DNA from: Hippasteria phrygiana
Taxonomy: Eukaryota; Echinodermata; Asteroidea; Valvatida; Goniasteridae
NCBI GenBank assembly: GCA_037893225.1
Contig: JAZGUH010000327.1
Location: 1,426,001-1,490,000 of the forward strand
Direction of reading: 5' to 3'
Length of the DNA: 64,000 nucleotides
Below the pieces are notes generated by a model. It did not search any database. It was not told the DNA's origin and saw only the letters and a list, made by a program, of their open reading frames with translations. A program made the translations under genes and the position numbers. How positions within the stretch are numbered: position 1 is the first letter of the stretch; every line of letters starts with the position of its first letter. This document shows, in pieces, positions 44,233-56,400 of this stretch.

Positions 44233-44836
44233 ACTCTGCCTGCCCTCAAAAATATATAATAAAACGCCACCACCACCACCAACAACAATAATAGCAACAA
44301 CAACAACAAAACAATAAACAATAAAAACAGTAGCCACGAGTAGTAATTATTGTAGTTTTGTTTTTTCCCAATTTATATCAAAGCCGATAAAGCCCCATTG
44401 TATGTTATATGTATTGATATATAGGCGTTCGGTAAAGCCTACGGAAAGCGGTGCCAAATAGAAACTAGATTGAACCAGCCAGTAAGTGATTTGTAATTAA
44501 TTATCAGCAAGTAATTACGTTTTGAAAGAAAAAGAAATCAAAAACTCAAATGTAATTTCTTGATTTCCTTAATTGTACGGCTCCAAAAGCAAATTATGTG
44601 TGTTTTCCCTTGATTTTTCTTTGTTGTTATTTGTTCCAAATTATTTTGAGAGCAGGCAAAATACATTCCGCAGAAAATGTTGTGCCTATTCAGCCTTTAA
44701 GATAAGGCAATGGCGTTGTTAACTCTTTAGAATCTCATACTATTGGAAAGACAAAATCATGCACAAGCAATCTGGACCGCTTTCAAAATCTGGGAATGTC
44801 CCCTGCAGAAGCGAAAGGTAAAATAAGCAGGAATAA

Positions 44837-44981
44837 AAACACAAAATATGCGAAAAGTTCCAAAATCGTGCAGCGCACAAGTGCACGTTGTGTTTCGGTT
44901 GATTGGGCAGCATGAATGGGTACGCAAACTTCGCAGGGCCGCAATGGCTCTTATAGGGGCACCCACTGCTTTCAGTTAGCA
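44837..44981 (+). promoter_or_regulatory. H1 gene promoter, unit 22
   Basis: Core unchanged; last unit with the second distal subtype. Confidence 0.65.
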
Positions 44982-45036
44982 TTATTAGTTTGGCTTGTCA
45001 CTACGGTTCAACTTGCTGGAGAAATTCAGACCAACT

Positions 45037-45621
45037 ATGGCTTCGTCTGCGGTTACCAAAACTAAAGCCGTGTCTACTCTTCAAATGATCAAGGTGGCAA
45101 TCGCGTCCCTTGGTGGCAAAGGCGGCTGCTCCTCTCAAGCCATTAAGAAGTATCTCGCGGATAATTTCAATGTAGATCTCCAAACGAAGGCCGGAACCAT
45201 CCGCAACGCTTTCAACTCCGGCGTGGACAAGGGTCAGCTCATTCGCACCAAGGGTAAGGGAGCCGCCGGTTCCTTCAAGCTGGACACAGCCAAGGAAAAG
45301 GCCGACGCCAAGGCAGCCAAGGAGAAAGAGAGAAGCAAGGCCAAGAAGGAGAAGGAACGGCTCAAGCAAACTGAACTCAAGGCCAAGAAAGCCGAAAAGA
45401 CCAAGAGAGCCCGGCTGGAGAAGACCAAGAAACCCGTAGCCAAGAAGTTGCTCAAGAAATCCGGCAAGAAAACTCCCTCCAAGCCAGCTAAGCCGTCAAC
45501 CAAGAAACCCGTTTCCAAGTCCACCAAGACAGCCGTCAAGCCTACAAAAGCTAAACTGGCCAAGAAGACAGCCACCAAGAACACCTCGACTAACTCAAAG
45601 AAGACGTCATCCAAGAAATAG
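45037..45621 (+). CDS. H1: Linker histone H1, unit 22
   Basis: Reference protein. Its 3' spacer reverts to GATACATTAT, gains TTTTTAAACC in place of TTTTTCAACC (near 46108), and has a private C-to-T change at 46156. Confidence 0.97.
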   Translation: MASSAVTKTKAVSTLQMIKVAIASLGGKGGCSSQAIKKYLADNFNVDLQTKAGTIRNAFNSGVDKGQLIRTKGKGAAGSFKLDTAKEKADAKAAKEKERSKAKKEKERLKQTELKAKKAEKTKRARLEKTKKPVAKKLLKKSGKKTPSKPAKPSTKKPVSKSTKTAVKPTKAKLAKKTATKNTSTNSKKTSSKK

Positions 45622-45654
45622 CCGTTCTTCAGAGAAAACTACTACAAAACAAAC

Positions 45655-45689
45655 GGCTCTATTCAGAGCCACCACATTTACAAAAGAGA
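45655..45689 (+). terminator. Histone 3' stem-loop and downstream element, unit 22
   Basis: Same sequence as unit 1. Confidence 0.9.
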
Positions 45690-46361
45690 TATTTTCTTAT
45701 CCAGTTGCCATCTTAAGATCCACTTTATCAATTCCCCTGCAAAACAAGGGAATACCTTGAATCGTCACGAAAATAATAATGGGCTAATCAAAGGATACAT
45801 TATATAATTCAATGGAATTCATGTCAGTCAGGCAAACATGTCAGTAAGCAATTTTTTTAAGCAAAAGAAATCAAAACCCCAAATAGCCACCAATAGATCA
45901 ATGATTTCTACGTTGTAGGAAAGAGAATTGGAAATTTGTCAAACTCACTTTACACGGTCTTTCGTTGAAATTTTTGGTTAGCAAATCTGAATATTTGGCA
46001 CACTTTTAGGACATGTACAAGAGAGCATGACTCACACGATTCAAAGGGCCTGTTCGAGTTGACGGACGCAACAATTGTTTTCCCTGGTAATTTTCCATAA
46101 ATATTTTTAAACCAAACAATCAGTAGCCATGTTTTTGGCATGACAGAGGAGAGCGTAGCCGAAAGGCAATACAATCTGACACCTTACAATTTGTCAAATT
46201 CAAGCCGGATTGTGTGGGCGCTATGCCAACAACTTTAACAGTCAGTCTGGTACCTGGTTAACAATTCATGTCATCTGACGAAGGAGCCGCACGAAAACTG
46301 TAGCTATATTTCGGGGCCTTTGCAGTGGTTTGACATAAAATTTCCCTCTTTTATTCATTAG

Positions 46362-46384
46362 GCTCAGAATTTTCTGCGGAATGA
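46362..46384 (+). repeat. 23-bp spacer insertion, before gene 23
   Basis: Same insertion, but the following microsatellite reads AACAACAACAATAGC rather than AACAACAATAATAGC. This marks a sub-class shared with units 24, 26 and 31. Confidence 0.9.
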
Positions 46385-46988
46385 ACTCTGCCTGCCCTCA
46401 AAAATATATAATAAAACGCCACCACCACCACCAACAACAACAATAGCAACAACAACAACAAAACAATAAACAATAAAAACAGTAGCCACGAGTAGTAATT
46501 ATTGTAGTTTTGTTTTTTCCCAATTTATATCAAAGCCGATAAAGCCCCATTGTATGTTATATGTATTGATATATAGGCGTTCGGTAAAGCCTACGGAAAG
46601 CGGTGCCAAATAGAAACTAGATTGAACCAGCCAGTAAGTGATTTGTAATTAATTATCAGCAAGTAATTACGTTTTGAAAGAAAAAGAAATCAAAAACTCA
46701 AATGTAATTTCTTGATTTCCTTAATTGTACGGCTCCAAAAGCAAATTATGTGTGTTTTCCCTTGATTTTTCTTTGTTGTTATTTGTTCCAAATTATTTTG
46801 AGAGCAGGCAAAATACATTCCGCAGAAAATGTTGTGCCTATTCAGCCTTTAAGATCAGGCAATGGCGTTGTTAACTCTTTAGAATCTCATACTATTGGAA
46901 AGACAAAATCATGCACAAGCAATCTGGACCGCTTTCAAAATCTGGGAATGTCCCCTGCAGAAGCAAAAGGTAAAATAAGCAGGAATAA

Positions 46989-47133
46989 AAACACAAAATA
47001 TGCGAAAAGTTCCAAAATCGTGCAGCGCACAAGTGCACGTTGTGTTTCGGTTGATTGGGCAGCATGAATGGGTACGCAAACTTCGCAGGGCCGCAATGGC
47101 TCTTATAGGGGCACCCACTGCTTTCAGTTAGCA
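46989..47133 (+). promoter_or_regulatory. H1 gene promoter, unit 23
   Basis: Core unchanged; first distal subtype. Confidence 0.65.
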
Positions 47134-47188
47134 TTATTAGTTTGGCTTGTCACTACGGTTCAACTTGCTGGAGAAATTCAGACCAACT

Positions 47189-47773
47189 ATGGCTTCGTCT
47201 GCGGTTACCAAAACTAAAGCCGTGTCTACTCTTCAAATGATCAAGGTGGCAATCGCGTCCCTTGGTGGCAAAGGCGGCTGCTCCTCTCAAGCCATTAAGA
47301 AGTATCTCGCGGATAATTTCAATGTAGATCTCCAAACGAAGGCCGGAACCATCCGCAACGCTTTCAACTCCGGCGTGGACAAGGGTCAGCTCATTCGCAC
47401 CAAGGGTAAGGGAGCCGCCGGTTCCTTCAAGCTGGACACAGCCAAGGAAAAGGCCGACGCCAAGGCAGCCAAGGAGAAAGAGAGAAGCAAGGCCAAGAAG
47501 GAGAAGGAACGGCTCAAGCAAACTGCACTCAAGGCCAAGAAAGCCGAAAAGACCAAGAGAGCCCGGCTGGAGAAGACCAAGAAACCCGTAGCCAAGAAGT
47601 TGCTCAAGAAATCCGGCAAGAAAACTCCCTCCAAGCCAGCTAAGCCGTCAACCAAGAAACCCGTTTCCAAGTCCACCAAGACAGCCGTCAAGCCTACAAA
47701 AGCTAAACTGGCCAAGAAGACAGCCACCAAGAACACCTCGACTAACTCAAAGAAGACGTCATCCAAGAAATAG
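47189..47773 (+). CDS. H1: Linker histone H1, unit 23 (E113A variant)
   Basis: Full-length H1 with GAA to GCA at codon 113 in the mixed-charge part of the tail (KQTELK becomes KQTALK). Private; it removes one of the eight Glu residues of the tail and is probably mild. Confidence 0.96.
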   Translation: MASSAVTKTKAVSTLQMIKVAIASLGGKGGCSSQAIKKYLADNFNVDLQTKAGTIRNAFNSGVDKGQLIRTKGKGAAGSFKLDTAKEKADAKAAKEKERSKAKKEKERLKQTALKAKKAEKTKRARLEKTKKPVAKKLLKKSGKKTPSKPAKPSTKKPVSKSTKTAVKPTKAKLAKKTATKNTSTNSKKTSSKK

Positions 47774-47806
47774 CCGTTCTTCAGAGAAAACTACTACAAA
47801 ACAAAC

Positions 47807-47841
47807 GGCTCTATTCAGAGCCACCACATTTACAAAAGAGA
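47807..47841 (+). terminator. Histone 3' stem-loop and downstream element, unit 23
   Basis: Same sequence as unit 1. Confidence 0.9.
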
Positions 47842-48513
47842 TATTTTCTTATCCAGTTGCCATCTTAAGATCCACTTTATCAATTCCCCTGCAAAACAAG
47901 GGAATACCTTGAATCGTCACGAAAATAATAATGGGCTAATCAAAGGATACATTATATAATTCAATGGAATTCATGTCAGTCAGGCAAACATGTCAGTAAG
48001 CAATTTTTTTAAGCAAAAGAAATCAAAACCCCAAATAGCCACCAATAGATCAATGATTTCTACGTTGTAGGAAAGAGAATTGGAAATTTGTCAAACTCAC
48101 TTTACACGGTCTTTCGTTGAAATTTTTGGTTAGCAAATCTGAATATTTGGCACACTTTTAGGACATGTACAAGAGAGCATGACTCACACGATTCAAAGGG
48201 CCTGTTCGAGTTGACGGACGCAACAATTGTTTTCCCTGGTAATTTTCCATAAATATTTTTAAACCAAACAATCAGTAGCCATGTTTTTGGCATGACAGAG
48301 GAGAGCGCAGCCGAAAGGCAATACAATCTGACACCTTACAATTTGTCAAATTCAAGCCGGATTGTGTGGGCGCTATGCCAACAACTTTAACAGTCAGTCT
48401 GGTACCTGGTTAACAATTCATGTCATCTGACGAAGGAGCCGCACGAAAACTGTAGCTATATTTCGGGGCCTTTGCAGTGGTTTGACATAAAATTTCCCTC
48501 TTTTATTCATTAG

Positions 48514-48536
48514 GCTCAGAATTTTCTGCGGAATGA
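48514..48536 (+). repeat. 23-bp spacer insertion, before gene 24
   Basis: Same insertion with the AACAACAACAATAGC microsatellite sub-class. Confidence 0.9.
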
Positions 48537-49140
48537 ACTCTGCCTGCCCTCAAAAATATATAATAAAACGCCACCACCACCACCAACAACAACAATAGCA
48601 ACAACAACAACAAAACAATAAACAATAAAAACAGTAGCCACGAGTAGTAATTATTGTAGTTTTGTTTTTTCCCAATTTATATCAAAGCCGATAAAGCCCC
48701 ATTGTATGTTATATGTATTGATATATAGGCGTTCGGTAAAGCCTACGGAAAGCGGTGCCAAATAGAAACTAGATTGAACCAGCCAGTAAGTGATTTGTAA
48801 TTAATTATCAGCAAGTAATTACGTTTTGAAAGAAAAAGAAATCAAAAACTCAAATGTAATTTCTTGATTTCCTTAATTGTACGGCTCCAAAAGCAAATTA
48901 TGTGTGTTTTCCCTTGATTTTTCTTTGTTGTTATTTGTTCCAAATTATTTTGAGAGCAGGCAAAATACATTCCGCAGAAAATGTTGTGCCTATTCAGCCT
49001 TTAAGATCAGGCAATGGCGTTGTTAACTCTTTAGAATCTCATACTATTGGAAAGACAAAATCATGCACAAGCAATCTGGACCGCTTTCAAAATCTGGGAA
49101 TGTCCCCTGCAGAAGCAAAAGGTAAAATAAGCAGGAATAA

Positions 49141-49285
49141 AAACACAAAATATGCGAAAAGTTCCAAAATCGTGCAGCGCACAAGTGCACGTTGTGTTTC
49201 GGTTGATTGGGCAGCATGAATGGGTACGCAAACTTCGCAGGGCCGCAATGGCTCTTATAGGGGCACCCACTGCTTTCAGTTAGCA
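49141..49285 (+). promoter_or_regulatory. H1 gene promoter, unit 24
   Basis: Core unchanged; first distal subtype. Confidence 0.65.
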
Positions 49286-49340
49286 TTATTAGTTTGGCTT
49301 GTCACTACGGTTCAACTTGCTGGAGAAATTCAGACCAACT

Positions 49341-49925
49341 ATGGCTTCGTCTGCGGTTACCAAAACTAAAGCCGTGTCTACTCTTCAAATGATCAAGGTG
49401 GCAATCGCGTCCCTTGGTGGCAAAGGCGGCTGCTCCTCTCAAGCCATTAAGAAGTATCTCGCGGATAATTTCAATGTAGATCTCCAAACGAAGGCCGGAA
49501 CCATCCGCAACGCTTTCAACTCCGGCGTGGACAAGGGTCAGCTCATTCGCACCAAGGGTAAGGGAGCCGCCGGTTCCTTCAAGCTGGACACAGCCAAGGA
49601 AAAGGCCGACGCCAAGGCAGCCAAGGAGAAAGAGAGAAGCAAGGCCAAGAAGGAGAAGGAACGGCTCAAGCAAACTGAACTCAAGGCCAAGAAAGCCGAA
49701 AAGACCAAGAGAGCCCGGCTGGAGAAGACCAAGAAACCCGTAGCCAAGAAGTTGCTCAAGAAATCCGGCAAGAAAACTCCCTCCAAGCCAGCTAAGCCGT
49801 CAACCAAGAAACCCGTTTCCAAGTCCACCAAGACAGCCGTCAAGCCTACAAAAGCTAAACTGGCCAAGAAGACAGCCACCAAGAACACCTCGACTAACTC
49901 AAAGAAGACGTCATCCAAGAAATAG
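49341..49925 (+). CDS. H1: Linker histone H1, unit 24
   Basis: Reference protein. Mosaic unit: insertion-class 5' spacer, short-class 3' spacer. Confidence 0.97.
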   Translation: MASSAVTKTKAVSTLQMIKVAIASLGGKGGCSSQAIKKYLADNFNVDLQTKAGTIRNAFNSGVDKGQLIRTKGKGAAGSFKLDTAKEKADAKAAKEKERSKAKKEKERLKQTELKAKKAEKTKRARLEKTKKPVAKKLLKKSGKKTPSKPAKPSTKKPVSKSTKTAVKPTKAKLAKKTATKNTSTNSKKTSSKK

Positions 49926-49958
49926 CCGTTCTTCAGAGAAAACTACTACAAAACAAAC

Positions 49959-49993
49959 GGCTCTATTCAGAGCCACCACATTTACAAAAGAGA
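49959..49993 (+). terminator. Histone 3' stem-loop and downstream element, unit 24
   Basis: Same sequence as unit 1. Confidence 0.9.
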
Positions 49994-51267
49994 TATTTTC
50001 TTATCCAGTTGCCATCTTAAGATCCACTTTATCAATTCCCCTGCAAAACAAGGGAATACCTTGAATCGTCACGAAAATAATAATGGGCTAATCAAAGGAT
50101 ACATTATATAATTCAATGGAATTCATGTCAGTCAGGCAAACATGTCAGTAAGCAATTTTTTTAAGCAAAAGAAATCAAAACCCCAAATAGCCACCAATAG
50201 ATCAATGATTTCTACGTTGTAGGAAAGAGAATTGGAAATTTGTCAAACTCACTTTACACGGTCTTTCGTTGAAATTTTTGGTTAGCAAATCTGAATATTT
50301 GGCACACTTTTAGGACATGTACAAGAGAGCATGACTCACACGATTCAAAGGGCCTGTTCGAGTTGACGGACGCACAATTGTTTTCCCTGGTAATTTTCCA
50401 TAAATATTTTTCAACCAAACAATCAGTAGCCATGTTTTTGGCATGACAGAGGAGAGCGCAGCCGAAAGGCAATACAATCTGACACCTTACAATTTGTCAA
50501 ATTCAAGCCGGATTTTGTGTGCGCTATGCCAACAACTTTAACAGTCAGTCTGGTACCTGGTTAACAATTCATGTCATCTGACGAAGGAGCCGCACGAAAA
50601 CTGTAGCTATATTTCGGGGCCTTTGCAGTGGTTTGACATAAAATTTCCCTCTTTTATTCATTAAACTCTGCCTGCCCTCAAAAATATATAATAGAACGCC
50701 ACCACCACCACCACCAACAACAATACCAACAACAACAACAAAACAATAAACAAGAAAAACAGTAGCCACGAGTAGTAATTATTGTAGTTTTGTTTTTTCC
50801 CAATTTATATCAAAGCCGATAAAGCCCCATTGTATGTTATATGTATTGATATATAGGCGTTCGGTAAAGCCTACGGAAAGCGGTGCCAAATAGAAACTAG
50901 ATTGAACCAGCCAGTAAGTGATTTGTAATTAATTATCAGCAAGTAATTACGTTTTGAAAGAAAAAGAAATCAAAAACTCAAATGTAATTTCTTGATTTCC
51001 TTAATTGTACGGCTCCAAAAGCAAATTATGTGTGTTTCCCTTGATTTTTCTTTGTTGTTATTTGTTCCAAATTATTTTGAGAGCAGGCAAAATACATTCC
51101 GCAGAAAATGTTGTGCCTATTCAGCCTTTAAGATCAGGCAATGGCGTTGTTAACTCTTTAGAATCTCATACTATTGGAAAGACAAAATCATGCACAAGCA
51201 ATCTGGACCGCTTTCAAAATCTGGGAATGTCCCCTGCAGAAGCAAAAGGTAAAATAAGCAGGAATAA

Positions 51268-51412
51268 AAACACAAAATATGCGAAAAGTTCCAAAATCGT
51301 GCAGCGCACAAGTGCACGTTGTGTTTCGGTTGATTGGGCAGCATGAATGGGTACGCAAACTTCGCAGGGCCGCAATGGCTCTTATAGGGGCACCCACTGC
51401 TTTCAGTTAGCA
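51268..51412 (+). promoter_or_regulatory. H1 gene promoter, unit 25
   Basis: Core unchanged. One T is missing upstream near 51036, outside the motifs. Confidence 0.65.
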
Positions 51413-51467
51413 TTATTAGTTTGGCTTGTCACTACGGTTCAACTTGCTGGAGAAATTCAGACCAACT

Positions 51468-52052
51468 ATGGCTTCGTCTGCGGTTACCAAAACTAAAGCC
51501 GTGTCTACTCTTCAAATGATCAAGGTGGCAATCGCGTCCCTTGGTGGCAAAGGCGGCTGCTCCTCTCAAGCCATTAAGAAGTATCTCGCGGATAATTTCA
51601 ATGTAGATCTCCAAACGAAGGCCGGAACCATCCGCAACGCTTTCAACTCCGGCGTGGACAAGGGTCAGCTCATTCGCACCAAGGGTAAGGGAGCCGCCGG
51701 TTCCTTCAAGCTGGACACAGCCAAGGAAAAGGCCGACGCCAAGGCAGCCAAGGAGAAAGAGAGAAGCAAGGCCAAGAAGGAGAAGGAACGGCTCAAGCAA
51801 ACTGAACTCAAGGCCAAGAAAGCCGAAAAGACCAAGAGAGCCCGGCTGGAGAAGACCAAGAAACCCGTAGCCAAGAAGTTGCTCAAGAAATCCGGCAAGA
51901 AAACTCCCTCCAAGCCAGCTAAGCCGTCAACCAAGAAACCCGTTTCCAAGTCCACCAAGACAGCCGTCAAGCCTACAAAAGCTAAACTGGCCAAGAAGAC
52001 AGCCACCAAGAACACCTCGACTAACTCAAAGAAGACGTCATCCAAGAAATAG
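51468..52052 (+). CDS. H1: Linker histone H1, unit 25
   Basis: Reference protein. Short-class 5' spacer with ATTCATTAAACTC (variant shared with units 27 and 30), second-type 3' spacer. Confidence 0.97.
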   Translation: MASSAVTKTKAVSTLQMIKVAIASLGGKGGCSSQAIKKYLADNFNVDLQTKAGTIRNAFNSGVDKGQLIRTKGKGAAGSFKLDTAKEKADAKAAKEKERSKAKKEKERLKQTELKAKKAEKTKRARLEKTKKPVAKKLLKKSGKKTPSKPAKPSTKKPVSKSTKTAVKPTKAKLAKKTATKNTSTNSKKTSSKK

Positions 52053-52085
52053 CCGTTCTTCAGAGAAAACTACTACAAAACAAAC

Positions 52086-52120
52086 GGCTCTATTCAGAGC
52101 CACCACATTTACAAAAGAGA
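52086..52120 (+). terminator. Histone 3' stem-loop and downstream element, unit 25
   Basis: Same sequence as unit 1. Confidence 0.9.
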
Positions 52121-52792
52121 TATTTTCTTATCCAGTTGCCATCTTAAGATCCACTTTATCAATTCCCCTGCAAAACAAGGGAATACCTTGAATCGTCACG
52201 AAAATAATAATGGGCTAATCAAAGGATACATTATATAATTCAATGGAATTCATGTCAGTCAGGCAAACATGTCAGTAAGCAATTTTTTTAAGCAAAAGAA
52301 ATCAAAACCCCAAATAGCCACCAATAGATCAATGATTTCTACGTTGTAGGAAAGAGAATTGGAAATTTGTCAAACTCACTTTACACGGTCTTTCGTTGAA
52401 ATTTTTGGTTAGCAAATCTGAATATTTGGCACACTTTTAGGACATGTACAAGAGAGCATGACTCACACGATTCAAAGGGCCTGTTCGAGTTGACGGACGC
52501 AACAATTGTTTTCCCTGGTAATTTTCCATAAATATTTTTAAACCAAACAATCAGTAGCCATGTTTTTGGCATGACAGAGGAGAGCGCAGCCGAAAGGCAA
52601 TACAATCTGACACCTTACAATTTGTCAAATTCAAGCCGGATTGTGTGGGCGCTATGCCAACAACTTTAACAGTCAGTCTGGTACCTGGTTAACAATTCAT
52701 GTCATCTGACGAAGGAGCCGCACGAAAACTGTAGCTATATTTCGGGGCCTTTGCAGTGGTTTGACATAAAATTTCCCTCTTTTATTCATTAG

Positions 52793-52815
52793 GCTCAGAA
52801 TTTTCTGCGGAATGA
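52793..52815 (+). repeat. 23-bp spacer insertion, before gene 26
   Basis: Same insertion, AACAACAACAATAGC sub-class. Confidence 0.9.
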
Positions 52816-53419
52816 ACTCTGCCTGCCCTCAAAAATATATAATAAAACGCCACCACCACCACCAACAACAACAATAGCAACAACAACAACAAAACAATAA
52901 ACAATAAAAACAGTAGCCACGAGTAGTAATTATTGTAGTTTTGTTTTTTCCCAATTTATATCAAAGCCGATAAAGCCCCATTGTATGTTATATGTATTGA
53001 TATATAGGCGTTCGGTAAAGCCTACGGAAAGCGGTGCCAAATAGAAACTAGATTGAACCAGCCAGTAAGTGATTTGTAATTAATTATCAGCAAGTAATTA
53101 CGTTTTGAAAGAAAAAGAAATCAAAAACTCAAATGTAATTTCTTGATTTCCTTAATTGTACGGCTCCAAAAGCAAATTATGTGTGTTTTCCCTTGATTTT
53201 TCTTTGTTGTTATTTGTTCCAAATTATTTTGAGAGCAGGCAAAATACATTCCGCAGAAAATGTTGTGCCTATTCAGCCTTTAAGATCAGGCAATGGCGTT
53301 GTTAACTCTTTAGAATCTCATACTATTGGAAAGACAAAATCATGCACAAGCAATCTGGACCGCTTTCAAAATCTGGGAATGTCCCCTGCAGAAGCAAAAG
53401 GTAAAATAAGCAGGAATAA

Positions 53420-53564
53420 AAACACAAAATATGCGAAAAGTTCCAAAATCGTGCAGCGCACAAGTGCACGTTGTGTTTCGGTTGATTGGGCAGCATGAAT
53501 GGGTACGCAAACTTCGCAGGGCCGCAATGGCTCTTATAGGGGCACCCACTGCTTTCAGTTAGCA
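53420..53564 (+). promoter_or_regulatory. H1 gene promoter, unit 26
   Basis: Core unchanged; first distal subtype. Confidence 0.65.
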
Positions 53565-53619
53565 TTATTAGTTTGGCTTGTCACTACGGTTCAACTTGCT
53601 GGAGAAATTCAGACCAACT

Positions 53620-54204
53620 ATGGCTTCGTCTGCGGTTACCAAAACTAAAGCCGTGTCTACTCTTCAAATGATCAAGGTGGCAATCGCGTCCCTTGGTGGC
53701 AAAGGCGGCTGCTCCTCTCAAGCCATTAAGAAGTATCTCGCGGATAATTTCAATGTAGATCTCCAAACGAAGGCCGGAACCATCCGCAACGCTTTCAACT
53801 CCGGCGTGGACAAGGGTCAGCTCATTCGCACCAAGGGTAAGGGAGCCGCCGGTTCCTTCAAGCTGGACACAGCCAAGGAAAAGGCCGACGCCAAGGCAGC
53901 CAAGGAGAAAGAGAGAAGCAAGGCCAAGAAGGAGAAGGAACGGCTCAAGCAAACTGAACTCAAGGCCAAGAAAGCCGAAAAGACCAAGAGAGCCCGGCTG
54001 GAGAAGACCAAGAAACCCGTAGCCAAGAAGTTGCTCAAGAAATCCGGCAAGAAAACTCCCTCCAAGCCAGCTAAGCCGTCAACCAAGAAACCCGTTTCCA
54101 AGTCCACCAAGACAGCCGTCAAGCCTACAAAAGCTAAACTGGCCAAGAAGACAGCCACCAAGAACACCTCGACTAACTCAAAGAAGACGTCATCCAAGAA
54201 ATAG
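53620..54204 (+). CDS. H1: Linker histone H1, unit 26
   Basis: Reference protein. Units 24-25 and 26-27 repeat the same succession (insertion-class unit, then a short-class unit with the ATTCATTAAACTC variant), suggesting a two-unit duplication. Confidence 0.97.
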   Translation: MASSAVTKTKAVSTLQMIKVAIASLGGKGGCSSQAIKKYLADNFNVDLQTKAGTIRNAFNSGVDKGQLIRTKGKGAAGSFKLDTAKEKADAKAAKEKERSKAKKEKERLKQTELKAKKAEKTKRARLEKTKKPVAKKLLKKSGKKTPSKPAKPSTKKPVSKSTKTAVKPTKAKLAKKTATKNTSTNSKKTSSKK

Positions 54205-54237
54205 CCGTTCTTCAGAGAAAACTACTACAAAACAAAC

Positions 54238-54272
54238 GGCTCTATTCAGAGCCACCACATTTACAAAAGAGA
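54238..54272 (+). terminator. Histone 3' stem-loop and downstream element, unit 26
   Basis: Same sequence as unit 1. Confidence 0.9.
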
Positions 54273-55547
54273 TATTTTCTTATCCAGTTGCCATCTTAAG
54301 ATCCACTTTATCAATTCCCCTGCAAAACAAGGGAATACCTTGAATCGTCACGAAAATAATAATGGGCTAATCAAAGGATACATTATATAATTCAATGGAA
54401 TTCATGTCAGTCAGGCAAACATGTCAGTAAGCAATTTTTTTAAGCAAAAGAAATCAAAACCCCAAATAGCCACCAATAGATCAATGATTTCTACGTTGTA
54501 GGAAAGAGAATTGGAAATTTGTCAAACTCACTTTACACGGTCTTTCGTTGAAATTTTTGGTTAGCAAATCTGAATATTTGGCACACTTTTAGGACATGTA
54601 CAAGAGAGCATGACTCACACGATTCAAAGGGCCTGTTCGAGTTGACGGACGCACAATTGTTTTCCCTGGTAATTTTCCATAAATATTTTTCAACCAAACA
54701 ATCAGTAGCCATGTTTTTGGCATGACAGAGGAGAGCGCAGCCGAAAGGCAATACAATCTGACACCTTACAATTTGTCAAATTCAAGCCGGATTTTGTGTG
54801 CGCTATGCCAACAACTTTAACAGTCAGTCTGGTACCTGGTTAACAATTCATGTCATCTGACGAAGGAGCCGCACGAAAACTGTAGCTATATTTCGGGGCC
54901 TTTGCAGTGGTTTGACATAAAATTTCCCTCTTTTATTCATTAAACTCTGCCTGCCCTCAAAAATATATAATAGAACGCCACCACCACCACCACCAACAAC
55001 AATACCAACAACAACAACAAAACAATAAACAAGAAAAACAGTAGCCACGAGTAGTAATTATTGTAGTTTTGTTTTTTCCCAATTTATATCAAAGCCGATA
55101 AAGCCCCATTGTATGTTATATGTATTGATATATAGGCGTTCGGTAAAGCCTACGGAAAGCGGTGCCAAATAGAAACTAGATTGAACCAGCCAGTAAGTGA
55201 TTTGTAATTAATTATCAGCAAGTAATTACGTTTTGAAAGAAAAAGAAATCAAAAACTCAAATGTAATTTCTTGATTTCCTTAATTGTACGGCTCCAAAAG
55301 CAAATTATGTGTGTTTTCCCTTGATTTTTCTTTGTTGTTATTTGTTCCAAATTATTTTGAGAGCAGGCAAAATACATTCCGCAGAAAATGTTGTGCCTAT
55401 TCAGCCTTTAAGATCAGGCAATGGCGTTGTTAACTCTTTAGAATCTCATACTATTGGAAAGACAAAATCATGCACAAGCAATCTGGACCGCTTTCAAAAT
55501 CTGGGAATGTCCCCTGCAGAAGCAAAAGGTAAAATAAGCAGGAATAA

Positions 55548-55692
55548 AAACACAAAATATGCGAAAAGTTCCAAAATCGTGCAGCGCACAAGTGCACGTT
55601 GTGTTTCGGTTGATTGGGCAGCATGAATGGGTACGCAAACTTCGCAGGGCCGCAATGGCTCTTATAGGGGCACCCACTGCTTTCAGTTAGCA
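55548..55692 (+). promoter_or_regulatory. H1 gene promoter, unit 27 (drives a nonsense copy)
   Basis: Core unchanged, so a transcript carrying the early stop is expected. Confidence 0.62.
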
Positions 55693-55747
55693 TTATTAGT
55701 TTGGCTTGTCACTACGGTTCAACTTGCTGGAGAAATTCAGACCAACT

Positions 55748-56332
55748 ATGGCTTCGTCTGCGGTTACCAAAACTAAAGCCGTGTCTACTCTTCAAATGAT
55801 CAAGGTGGCAATCGCGTCCCTTGGTGGCAAAGGCGGCTGCTCCTCTCAAGCCATTAAGTAGTATCTCGCGGATAATTTCAATGTAGATCTCCAAACGAAG
55901 GCCGGAACCATCCGCAACGCTTTCAACTCCGGCGTGGACAAGGGTCAGCTCATTCGCACCAAGGGTAAGGGAGCCGCCGGTTCCTTCAAGCTGGACACAG
56001 CCAAGGAAAAGGCCGACGCCAAGGCAGCCAAGGAGAAAGAGAGAAGCAAGGCCAAGAAGGAGAAGGAACGGCTCAAGCAAACTGAACTCAAGGCCAAGAA
56101 AGCCGAAAAGACCAAGAGAGCCCGGCTGGAGAAGACCAAGAAACCCGTAGCCAAGAAGTTGCTCAAGAAATCCGGCAAGAAAACTCCCTCCAAGCCAGCT
56201 AAGCCGTCAACCAAGAAACCCGTTTCCAAGTCCACCAAGACAGCCGTCAAGCCTACAAAAGCTAAACTGGCCAAGAAGACAGCCACCAAGAACACCTCGA
56301 CTAACTCAAAGAAGACGTCATCCAAGAAATAG
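55748..56332 (+). pseudogene. H1: Linker histone H1 with early stop (K38*), unit 27
   Basis: AAG to TAG at codon 38 (A-to-T at 55859) ends translation inside helix 2 of the globular domain, leaving 37 residues. The rest of the frame is intact with no other coding change, and there is no in-frame ATG after the stop to restart a useful product. The promoter and 3' stem-loop are intact, so the lesion is young. Probably a recent null copy, although a single-base assembly error is possible. Confidence 0.9.
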
Positions 56333-56365
56333 CCGTTCTTCAGAGAAAACTACTACAAAACAAAC

Positions 56366-56400
56366 GGCTCTATTCAGAGCCACCACATTTACAAAAGAGA
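56366..56400 (+). terminator. Histone 3' stem-loop and downstream element, unit 27
   Basis: Intact behind the nonsense copy. Confidence 0.9.
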
